From positions 1 through 5,248 of the forward strand of contig URTL01000125.1 of the NCBI GenBank assembly GCA_900550785.1: a stretch of DNA of 5,248 nt. The letters are read 5' to 3'. The position numbers and the translations under genes are program-made. This DNA comes from an uncultured Collinsella sp. (GTDB lineage Bacteria; Actinomycetota; Coriobacteriia; Coriobacteriales; Coriobacteriaceae). The notes under the pieces were generated by a model. That model saw only the letters and a list, made by a program, of their open reading frames with translations, did no database searches and was not told the DNA's origin. Of this stretch, positions 1 through 5,248 are shown piece by piece; the stretch's first letter is position 1, and every line of letters starts with the position of its first letter.

Positions 1-623
1 AAGTACTCATCGGTGTCATCGAGCAGCAGGAAGACCTCGTCGTAGCCGTCAAAGTCACCGGCGTCAAGGCGCTCGGCGCTAATCCCAATGCCCAAGTTGC
101 CCAGGAAGACAAAGGTCTCATGCTGGCCCTTCTGCAGTTGACGAATTTGCCACTCCAACGCATAGGCGTCGGTAGGGTTGACGCGTTCGCGCAACACGGC
201 GCAGCGAAGTTCGGGCGCATCGATTGTGCAAATGGTGTCGAGCTCGGTGTTTAAGGCATTGTGCAGCAGAGCAAGCCGGTTATCGATCTTGCGCGACACA
301 CGCTCCAACTCGCGGCGCTTGCGCTCGATGAGCTCCTGCTGCTGAGCCAGCTGCCGCTGCATAAGGTCCACATCGCGCGTGGTCACAAAATCACGGATTT
401 GCGCGAGTGGCAAATCGAGAACGCGCAGGTGGCTGATGGTATTGAGGGTGGAGAGCTGCCGCGATCCGTAGTAGCGGTATCCACTCGCCGGATCGATGTG
501 CGCCGGGTCCAGCAAGCCCATCTGTTCGTAATGGCGTAGCGTGCCCACACTCAGGTTAAACAGGCGCGCCACCTCGCCAATGCGGAGCAGGCCCTCAGTA
601 TGTTCGGTTGGCGAGTCGGTCAT
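1..623 (-). CDS. MerR-family transcriptional regulator, drug-sensing (BmrR/GyrI-like) type, C-terminus cut by window edge
   Basis: Translating the minus strand from the ATG at 621-623 gives 207 residues with no stop before the window edge. Residues 13-40 form the MerR winged helix-turn-helix (LRIGEVARLFNLSVGTLRHY, then EQMGLL). The wing contains GYRYY at 48-52. Residues about 85-125 are rich in Gln, Glu, Lys and Arg with heptad-like Leu and fit the dimerising antiparallel coiled coil. From about residue 135 (APELRCAVLRER) the sequence resembles the start of a GyrI-like effector-binding domain, as in BmrR-type regulators, so a small-molecule ligand rather than a metal is likely; no metal-binding Cys cluster is seen. 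The start is supported by AGGAG (631-635 on the complement), 7 bases upstream. Proteins of this type untwist promoters with overlong spacers. The gene follows a MATE pump on the same strand after 77 bases, and the pump's promoter carries a fitting operator, so it probably activates its own operon. The family is secure; the ligand is unknown. Confidence 0.93.
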   Translation of the reverse strand, partial: MTDSPTEHTEGLLRIGEVARLFNLSVGTLRHYEQMGLLDPAHIDPASGYRYYGSRQLSTLNTISHLRVLDLPLAQIRDFVTTRDVDLMQRQLAQQQELIERKRRELERVSRKIDNRLALLHNALNTELDTICTIDAPELRCAVLRERVNPTDAYALEWQIRQLQKGQHETFVFLGNLGIGISAERLDAGDFDGYDEVFLLLDDTDEY

Positions 624-630
624 GGGACTG

Positions 631-635
631 CTCCT
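631..635 (-). promoter_or_regulatory. Ribosome binding site of the MerR-family regulator
   Basis: The complement reads AGGAG, 7 bases before the ATG at 623. It is a strong Shine-Dalgarno match and decides the start codon. It also implies efficient translation of the regulator from a message that begins upstream of the MATE gene. Confidence 0.75.
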
Positions 636-700
636 TTCAATGGGCGGGGAAGGGGCGCCGAGGTCGTGCGGCGCGGCCGTCGTATGACACAAACGATCCG

Positions 701-2047
701 CTACGCTACCAACTTGTCAAAAGCTCCGCGCCGGTTAAGCACGGTAAACGCGACAACACAGATGACTGCCGACAGAATGGACCCGCACGGCGAGGCGATG
801 CCCATGGGAAACAACGTTTCGGAATAGGCGTTCGACAGCAGCCACGCGCCCGGCACGCGAATGAGCGCCACGGCCAGCACGTTGTGCGCAAAGCCGATGT
901 AGCTCTTGCCATACGCGGCGAAAAAGCCGCTAAAGCAAATGTGGATGCCGGCAAAAATCGCGTCGAAAATATAACTGTGCATATAGCCGGTGCCGGCGGC
1001 GACCACTGCGGGGTCCTTGGCAAAAAAGCCGATAAACGCCGGCGCCACTAGCCACATCAGCACCGTGATCAGGCAGCCGTACACCACCGAGATGGTCATG
1101 GCATCCTTGAGCACCTGACGTGCGCGGTCGCCCTTGCCCGCGCCGGCGTTTTGCGCCGTGAGTGCGCTGACGGTGGCGCCCATGGAACTCGGCACAATGA
1201 ACAAAAAGCTGATCATCTTTTCGACCAGGCCCACGGCGGCAGCGTCGACCAGGCCGCGGTGGTTGGCGATGACGGTGATGAACATAAACGCCACCTGGAT
1301 GCAGCCGTCCTGCACGGCCACGGGCACGCCGATCTTAAGAATGCTGCCGAGCACCTCGGGCTGGGGGCGCAGGTCGCTGCGCTTAACGTGGATGTTCGTA
1401 CGGCGGCTCTTAAGCCACACGAGCGCGAGCGCAACGCTGGCCGTCTGCGCGGTTACCGTGCCGAGCGCCGCGCCCACGGGGCCGAGCCCCATGTGGCCGA
1501 TGAACAGAAAGTCGAGCGCGATGTTGATGATGCACGCCACGCCGATCACGTACATAGGCGAGCGCGAATCGCCCAGGCCGCGAAAGATGGCCGAGAGGAT
1601 GTTGTATGCGGCGATAAACGGAATGCCGACAAAGCAGATGCGCAGGTAGGCGGCGGTTCCTTCGACTGCCTCGGCCGGCGTGCCAATGAGTGCCACGATC
1701 TGCGGGCACAGCGTAAGCAGGACAGCGGCCAGAACCACCGAGACACCCATAAAGAGCGTGATAGTGTTGCCGATGGCGGTCTCGGCGCGGTCGAAGCGGC
1801 GCGAGCCCACGGCGTGGCCGACGATGACCGTCGTTCCCATGGCCAGACCCACGAGCGTCACGGTAATGATATAGAGCGTCTGAGCGCCATTGCCCACGGC
1901 GGTGATGCCGGCAGCGCCGCTAAACTGCCCCATCATGTACAGATCGGCCATGCCGTAGAGCATCTGCAAAAAGTACGAGAGCATATAGGGCAGGGCAAAG
2001 ACCGCGATGGTCTTGAGGACATTGCCGTGTGTGAGGTCGTGTTCCAT
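701..2047 (-). CDS. MATE-family multidrug/cation antiporter
   Basis: This encodes a complete 448-residue inner-membrane efflux protein of the MATE (MatE, NorM/DinF-like) family, which expels drugs or other organic compounds in exchange for Na+ or H+. The length is normal for the family. The protein shows about 12 hydrophobic segments in two related halves. The first half starts with ALPYMLSYFLQMLYGMADLYMMG (about 18-40). It carries the family's loop RGLGDSRSPM at 156-165 and the segment LDFLFIGHMGLGPVGAALGT at 178-197. The second half has the matching signature SALTAQNAGAGKGDRAR at 294-310. The start MEHDLTHG is typical of the family; the Shine-Dalgarno sequence is weak (GAAAG, about 10 bases upstream). 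The gene is first in a unit with the downstream MerR-family regulator, and an unusual MerR-type promoter lies 40-75 bases upstream. The substrate cannot be told from sequence. The family is very secure; coupling ion and substrate are open. Confidence 0.95.
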   Translation of the reverse strand: MEHDLTHGNVLKTIAVFALPYMLSYFLQMLYGMADLYMMGQFSGAAGITAVGNGAQTLYIITVTLVGLAMGTTVIVGHAVGSRRFDRAETAIGNTITLFMGVSVVLAAVLLTLCPQIVALIGTPAEAVEGTAAYLRICFVGIPFIAAYNILSAIFRGLGDSRSPMYVIGVACIINIALDFLFIGHMGLGPVGAALGTVTAQTASVALALVWLKSRRTNIHVKRSDLRPQPEVLGSILKIGVPVAVQDGCIQVAFMFITVIANHRGLVDAAAVGLVEKMISFLFIVPSSMGATVSALTAQNAGAGKGDRARQVLKDAMTISVVYGCLITVLMWLVAPAFIGFFAKDPAVVAAGTGYMHSYIFDAIFAGIHICFSGFFAAYGKSYIGFAHNVLAVALIRVPGAWLLSNAYSETLFPMGIASPCGSILSAVICVVAFTVLNRRGAFDKLVA

Positions 2048-2089
2048 GGGCGGGGCACTTTCTGGCTCGGTTCGTTTAGCTACCAGTGT

Positions 2090-2120
2090 AGTGAAAACCC
2101 TACAACGATTGTAGAGTCAA
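2090..2120 (-). promoter_or_regulatory. Putative MerR-controlled promoter of the MATE-MerR operon
   Basis: On the complement, TTGACT (2115-2120) is a near-consensus -35. A 19-base spacer separates it from TTCACT (2090-2095), a poor -10 candidate with 3 of 6 consensus matches. A better hexamer, TACACT (2085-2090), lies 24 bases from the -35. MerR-family regulators characteristically act on promoters with 19-20 base spacers that hold the operator, and the dyad here fills exactly that spacer. The -10 assignment is uncertain; the geometry as a whole is the argument. Confidence 0.6.
2097..2117. promoter_or_regulatory. Inverted-repeat operator, likely bound by the MerR-family regulator
   Basis: CTACAA (2100-2105) and TTGTAG (2109-2114) are perfect inverted arms around CGA. 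The pairing resumes outside one mismatched pair (2099/2115) with AC at 2097-2098 and GT at 2116-2117, giving 8 of 9 paired positions per arm. The dyad overlaps the end of the -35 TTGACT and occupies the spacer, as in known MerR-type operators. Assigning it to the neighbouring regulator is inference from position and geometry. Confidence 0.6.
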
Positions 2121-2221
2121 GGTTTGAGTTGGCAGTGGGGTGAAAAAAGTCACGCTCGCGTTCATTTCTAATTGAATACGGACGTGCGCCCTGTGAGCAT
2201 GGCGCCTGCACTAGCCTTGCA

Positions 2222-2233
2222 GAAATCGATTTC
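2222..2233. promoter_or_regulatory. Perfect 12-base palindrome upstream of the ABC operon promoter; possible operator
   Basis: GAAATCGATTTC is a perfect palindrome ending 7 bases before the -35 of the rightward promoter. Its position suits an activator or repressor site. No regulator can be named: it shares no sequence with the CTACAA/TTGTAG dyad, so it is probably not a second site for the MerR-family protein. A chance palindrome is possible. Confidence 0.35.
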
Positions 2234-2240
2234 GGAACAC

Positions 2241-2268
2241 TTGACACCGCCGCACGGCGCGCCATAAT
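2241..2268 (+). promoter_or_regulatory. Sigma-70/sigma-A type promoter of the ABC exporter operon
   Basis: TTGACA (2241-2246, perfect consensus) is separated by 16 bases from CATAAT (2263-2268, five of six consensus positions). Transcription would start near 2275, leaving a leader of about 35 bases before the GTG start at 2310. The spacer contains a small inverted repeat, CGCCG-CA-CGGCG (2248-2259), which could be a repressor site or simple GC-rich chance. No leader peptide or attenuator hairpin is evident in the short leader. Confidence 0.7.
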
Positions 2269-2294
2269 ACGTGGGTTTGCGAACAACGTTTGAT

Positions 2295-2300
2295 GGGGGA
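2295..2300 (+). promoter_or_regulatory. Ribosome binding site favouring the GTG start of the first ABC gene
   Basis: GGGGGA lies 9 bases before the GTG at 2310. The ATG at 2300 overlaps this purine run and is in another frame, so it cannot use it. This decides for the GTG start, which also gives the N-terminus expected for the family. Confidence 0.55.
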
Positions 2301-2309
2301 TGAACCTGC

Positions 2310-4139
2310 GTGCGCAATCTCAAGATTTTGTTTTCCTATCTGGGGGCATACCGCCGCGATGCCATGCTCGGCGTGTTCTTTGTGACTGCCGAGACGGCGC
2401 TCGAGCTGTTTATCCCGGTCATCATGGCAAATATCATCGATGTGGGCGTGCCCGCGGGCGACATCAACTACATGCTGTTGCAGGGCACGTATATGTTGGT
2501 ATGCGCCGCATGTTCACTGGCACTTGGCTTGGGCTATGCACGCACGTCTGCTCGCGCCGCCTCGGGGCTGGGCGCTAACCTGCGCGAGGCCGAGTATCGC
2601 AAGATCCAGACGCTCGCTTTTGGCAATCTGGACAACTACGACGCCAGCTCGCTCGTCACTCGCATGACCACCGACATCACCGTGATTCAAAACGCCGTAG
2701 GTAACGGCTTCCGCCCCATGGTGCGCGGGCCGGTTAATCTGGTCATGGGCCTCGTCTACGCTTTTGCGCTCTCGCGCGAGCTCGCGGCGGTCTTTGCCGT
2801 CATTCTGCCGATGCTCGCCATCGTGCTCGGTATCATTACCGTGCGCGTGAGCCCGCTCTACCGCCAACTCCAGACCTCGATGGACCACCTCAACGGCGTG
2901 GTGCAAGAGGACCTTACCGCCGTGCGCGCCGTGAAGGCTTACGTGCGCGCCGAGCACGAGTGCGACAAGTTCGACACCGTCAATACCGAGCTCGCTGGCA
3001 CGGCGACCAAGACCTTCGGCACCGCCGTGCTCAATCTGCCGGTGTTCCAACTCTCGATGTACGTGGCTGCGCTCTCGATTCTGTGGATTGGCGGCCGCAT
3101 GATTATCGAAGGTCGCTTGGGCGTGGGCTCGCTCACGGGCTTTATGAGCTACGTGCTGCTGATCATGAACTCGCTCATGATGATTTCCAACGTGTTTTTG
3201 CTGCTCACGCGCGCTCTTACGAGTGTGGGCCGTATCGCAGAGGTGCTCGATGAGGAACCCTTTATCGCCAACCCTGTGGGAGACCTCGCGACTGCGGCAC
3301 CAGCGGACGGCGGTATCGAGTTTCGCGACGTGTCGTTTAAATACCGCGCGGATGCAGTCGAGGATGTGCTCGAGCATATCGACCTTCGCATCGAGAGCGG
3401 CTCGACGGTGGGCATCCTCGGCGGCACGGGTTCGGGCAAGAGTTCGCTTGTGCAGCTGATTGCGCGCCTGTACGACGCCACCGAGGGCGCCGTGCTTGTG
3501 GGCGGACATGACGTGCGTGACTACGACCTGGCTACCTTGCGCGACGCGGTGGGCATTGTGCTGCAGAAGAATGTGCTGTTCACGGGCACCGTGCGTGAGA
3601 ACCTGCAGTGGGGCAATCCGCAGGCGTCGGACGATGAGCTCCTCGCGGCTTGCCGCGCGGCGTGCGTGGACGAGTTCCTGGGCCGCATCGGCGGGCTCGA
3701 CGGCGAGTTGGGCCAAGGCGGCGCCGGTGTTTCGGGTGGCCAGAAGCAACGCCTGTGCATTGCGCGCACGCTGCTCAAGCATCCGAGCGTGCTCATTTTT
3801 GATGACTCCACCAGCGCGGTCGATATGGCGACCGACGCTAAGATTCGCGAGCACATCGCTCGGATTCCCGATACGACCGTGCTCATCATCGCCCAGCGCA
3901 TCGCGAGCGTCATGGATGTCGATCGCATTGTGGTGTTGGACGACGGTCGTGTCCACGGCGTGGGCACGCACGAGGAACTGCTGGCGGGCGACAACATATA
4001 CCAGGAGATTTACGCCTCGCAGATGGAGTTTGCGGGGAACGCGGACGCCGGCGATGGCAACGACGGTGGCTGCGCGAATGATCCGTTTTCCTCCGTCGCA
4101 TGCGGATCACCCTTGGAAGGGGGTGAGCGCCATGCCTAA
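2310..4139 (+). CDS. ABC exporter half-transporter (TMD-NBD fusion), degenerate-site subunit of a probable heterodimeric multidrug exporter
   Basis: This is a complete 609-residue half-transporter. An N-terminal type IV (ABC_membrane) domain of six helices occupies about residues 15-310, with coupling-helix regions near 102-128 and 196-217. The ATPase domain runs from about 335 to 572. Visible motifs are Walker A GGTGSGKSS (371-379), the Q-loop Gln (419), the signature VSGGQKQR (474-481), Walker B VLIFDDS (494-500) and the D-loop SAVD (502-505). Two catalytic positions depart from the canonical pattern: Asp499 replaces the Walker B Glu, and Gln529 (IIAQR) replaces the switch-loop His. In heterodimeric exporters such as BmrC/BmrD and TM287/288 one subunit carries this kind of degenerate site, so I infer the next gene supplies the active site. 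Residues about 576-609 are a Gly/Asp/Asn-rich tail beyond the usual end of the domain. Translation starts at GTG; the alternative Met19 would cut into the expected N-terminal region. The substrate is unknown; a lipid or peptide cannot be excluded. Confidence 0.95.
   Translation: MRNLKILFSYLGAYRRDAMLGVFFVTAETALELFIPVIMANIIDVGVPAGDINYMLLQGTYMLVCAACSLALGLGYARTSARAASGLGANLREAEYRKIQTLAFGNLDNYDASSLVTRMTTDITVIQNAVGNGFRPMVRGPVNLVMGLVYAFALSRELAAVFAVILPMLAIVLGIITVRVSPLYRQLQTSMDHLNGVVQEDLTAVRAVKAYVRAEHECDKFDTVNTELAGTATKTFGTAVLNLPVFQLSMYVAALSILWIGGRMIIEGRLGVGSLTGFMSYVLLIMNSLMMISNVFLLLTRALTSVGRIAEVLDEEPFIANPVGDLATAAPADGGIEFRDVSFKYRADAVEDVLEHIDLRIESGSTVGILGGTGSGKSSLVQLIARLYDATEGAVLVGGHDVRDYDLATLRDAVGIVLQKNVLFTGTVRENLQWGNPQASDDELLAACRAACVDEFLGRIGGLDGELGQGGAGVSGGQKQRLCIARTLLKHPSVLIFDDSTSAVDMATDAKIREHIARIPDTTVLIIAQRIASVMDVDRIVVLDDGRVHGVGTHEELLAGDNIYQEIYASQMEFAGNADAGDGNDGGCANDPFSSVACGSPLEGGERHA
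4079..4109 (+). repeat. Inverted repeat at the end of the first ABC gene
   Basis: TGATCCG (4079-4085) and CGGATCA (4103-4109) are perfect 7-base inverted arms around a 17-base loop. They lie inside the segment encoding the unconserved-looking C-terminal tail and just before the ribosome binding site of the next gene. No T-run follows, so it is not an intrinsic terminator. It may be an mRNA stability or coupling element, or chance. Confidence 0.4.
4110..4123 (+). promoter_or_regulatory. Ribosome binding site of the second ABC gene, possibly masked by a hairpin
   Basis: AAGGGGG (4117-4123) lies 8 bases before the ATG at 4132. The preceding CCCTT (4110-4114) is complementary to AAGGG (4117-4121), so a short hairpin could hide the site until ribosomes finishing the first ABC gene open it. 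With only two unpaired bases between the arms, the realistic stem is four base pairs with a four-base loop. The masking is inference. Confidence 0.5.
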
Positions 4140-5248
4140 GACCGCAGCCCAAGCACGCCCGGCCGACCTCAAACGCACTGTGCGCCGCCTGCTCTCCTAC
4201 ATGGGGCATGCCAAGTTCTCGTTGCTCGCGGTGGGCGTGCTCGCCTCCGTTGCCGCCATCGCGAGCCTCGCCGGCACCTACATGGTGCGCCCCATCGTTA
4301 ACGGTTTGGCTACGGGCGGGGAGGAACTGCTCGCCAAGCAGGTCATCCTGACGGCGATCGTCTACGCCGCGGGCGTGCTCTCGGCCCTGGGCTACTCGCA
4401 GATCATGGTGCGCGCGGCCCAACGCGTGGTGTCCGATATTCGCCGCGACCTGTTCGCGCACATCCAGACGCTGCCGCTCAGTTATTTTGACAGCACGCGC
4501 TCGGGCGACATCATGAGCTTTTTCACCAACGACGTCGACACCGTCTCCGAGGCGCTTAACAACAGCTTTGCCAACGTGATTCAGGCCGCCATTCAGGTTG
4601 TGGGCACCACGGCTATGCTCATCATCCTTAACTGGCAGCTCACGATTATCACACTCGTGTGCGATGCGGCCATTGTGCTGTATGCGCGCTACTCGGGCGC
4701 GCGCTCTAAGCGCTTCTTTGCCGCCCAGCAGGCATCGCTTGGCGACCTGGACGGATATATCGAAGAGATGGTCTCGGGCCAAAAGGTCATCAAGGTCTTT
4801 AACCGCGAGGCGGCGAATGTTGCCGGCTTCACCTGCCGCAACGACGAGCTTCGCCGCACCGGCACCGCCGCCGTGAGCTATGCCAACTCCATGGTGCCCA
4901 TGACCGTCGTGATTGGCTACGTCAACTATGCCATCGTCGCCGTGGCGGGCGGCATGCTCTGCATCAAGGGGCTCGCCGATGTGGGCGCACTTGCAAGCTA
5001 CCTGGTCTTTGTGCGCCAGGCCGCCATGCCCATCAACCAGTTTACGCAGCTCGGCAACTTCTTGCTCAACGCGTTGGCCGGTGCCGAGCGCCTGTTTGCG
5101 GCTATGGACCTTAAACCCGAGGTGGACGAGGGCTGCGTGGAGCTGGTGCAGACGGGCGATGCCGCGTGGGCGTGGAAGATTCCCGAGGGCCAGGGTGTGG
5201 GCACGTATGGACATCTGCACGATGTGGCCGCCGTTGGTGAATCGGGTC
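4132..5248 (+). CDS. ABC exporter half-transporter, probable consensus-site partner, truncated by window end before the ATPase domain
   Basis: From ATG at 4132 the frame stays open for 372 residues to the window edge. It starts 8 bases inside the first ABC gene, a sign of translational coupling and 1:1 expression. Residues about 15-325 are a type IV ABC exporter membrane domain: hydrophobic segments near 29-52, 70-92, 147-166, 169-187, 255-277 and 286-305. The first coupling region reads LPLSYFDSTRSGDIMSFFTN (114-133) and the second includes EEMVSGQKVIKVFNRE (211-226), both highly typical. The end of the domain, GNFLLNALAGAERLFAAMD, is followed by a linker (about 330-372) with WAWKIPEG and GTYGHL. 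Similar Trp-containing linkers precede the ATPase domain in YheH/BmrD-like subunits as I recall them. The ATPase domain should follow outside the window, since the frame is intact and no decay is seen. I infer it is the partner of the preceding degenerate subunit and carries the catalytic Glu and His. Confidence 0.93.
   Translation, partial: MPKTAAQARPADLKRTVRRLLSYMGHAKFSLLAVGVLASVAAIASLAGTYMVRPIVNGLATGGEELLAKQVILTAIVYAAGVLSALGYSQIMVRAAQRVVSDIRRDLFAHIQTLPLSYFDSTRSGDIMSFFTNDVDTVSEALNNSFANVIQAAIQVVGTTAMLIILNWQLTIITLVCDAAIVLYARYSGARSKRFFAAQQASLGDLDGYIEEMVSGQKVIKVFNREAANVAGFTCRNDELRRTGTAAVSYANSMVPMTVVIGYVNYAIVAVAGGMLCIKGLADVGALASYLVFVRQAAMPINQFTQLGNFLLNALAGAERLFAAMDLKPEVDEGCVELVQTGDAAWAWKIPEGQGVGTYGHLHDVAAVGESG

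Noticed and set aside
655..674. Inverted arms GCGCC/GGCGC between the MATE and MerR genes, considered as a terminator.
   Set aside because: The stem is only 5 base pairs with a 10-base loop and no T-run on the minus strand, so there is no support for termination between the two genes.
1151..2143. A 330-codon plus-strand open frame opposite the MATE gene.
   Set aside because: It is a shadow of the MATE gene, rich in His, Arg, Asp and Ala with no hydrophobic core, and it would run through the MATE promoter.
2080..2286. A 68-codon minus-strand open frame in the intergenic region.
   Set aside because: No convincing ribosome binding site or family resemblance is seen, and it would span both promoters and the palindromes.
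2300..2578. An ATG frame overlapping the start of the first ABC gene, considered as a leader peptide or alternative start.
   Set aside because: The ATG directly abuts the purine run, so it has no usable ribosome binding site. The frame continues 92 codons out of phase with the ABC protein, unlike a short regulatory leader peptide.
2514..3971. A 485-codon open frame on the minus strand opposite the first ABC gene.
   Set aside because: It is a GC-rich shadow frame: His, Arg and Ala dominate, there are no recognisable motifs, and the plus-strand frame has every ABC motif.
3910..5220. A 436-codon minus-strand open frame opposite the second ABC gene.
   Set aside because: Its composition is His/Arg/Gly-rich with no domain, and it lies across the junction of two well-supported plus-strand genes.

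Overview
The window looks like a chromosomal segment of a GC-rich bacterium. Codon third positions are strongly G/C, and the proteins resemble those of gut Actinomycetota, perhaps Coriobacteriia such as Collinsella. That assignment is an impression from composition and protein style and was not tested by a search. The whole window is devoted to export of small molecules and its control. It holds four genes, two of them cut by the window edges, in two divergent transcription units. I see no RNA genes, mobile elements or CRISPR arrays.

Left half, minus strand: a 448-residue MATE-family efflux protein (701-2047) is followed after 77 bases by a MerR-family regulator (1-623, C-terminus beyond the window). 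The sequence in front of the MATE gene has the layout of a MerR-controlled promoter: a near-consensus -35 hexamer, a long spacer filled by a near-perfect inverted repeat, then a poor -10. The simplest reading is an efflux pump and its own drug-sensing activator in one autoregulated operon.

Centre: 262 bases (2048-2309) separate the two divergent units. Besides the MerR-type promoter this stretch carries an almost consensus sigma-70/sigma-A promoter firing rightward (TTGACA, 16 bases, CATAAT), with a perfect 12-base palindrome just upstream of its -35.

Right half, plus strand: two type IV ABC exporter half-transporters overlap by 8 bases (2310-4139 and 4132 to beyond the end). The first has Asp in place of the catalytic Walker B Glu and Gln in place of the switch-loop His. 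This is the pattern of the degenerate subunit of heterodimeric multidrug exporters such as BmrC/BmrD, LmrC/LmrD and TM287/288. The second is presumably the partner with the consensus catalytic residues, but its nucleotide-binding domain lies outside the window.

Together the genes form a compact efflux locus: one cation-gradient-driven pump and one ATP-driven heterodimeric pump back to back. I found no convincing undescribed system. The most useful leads are the regulatory DNA between the two units and the asymmetry of the ABC pair.
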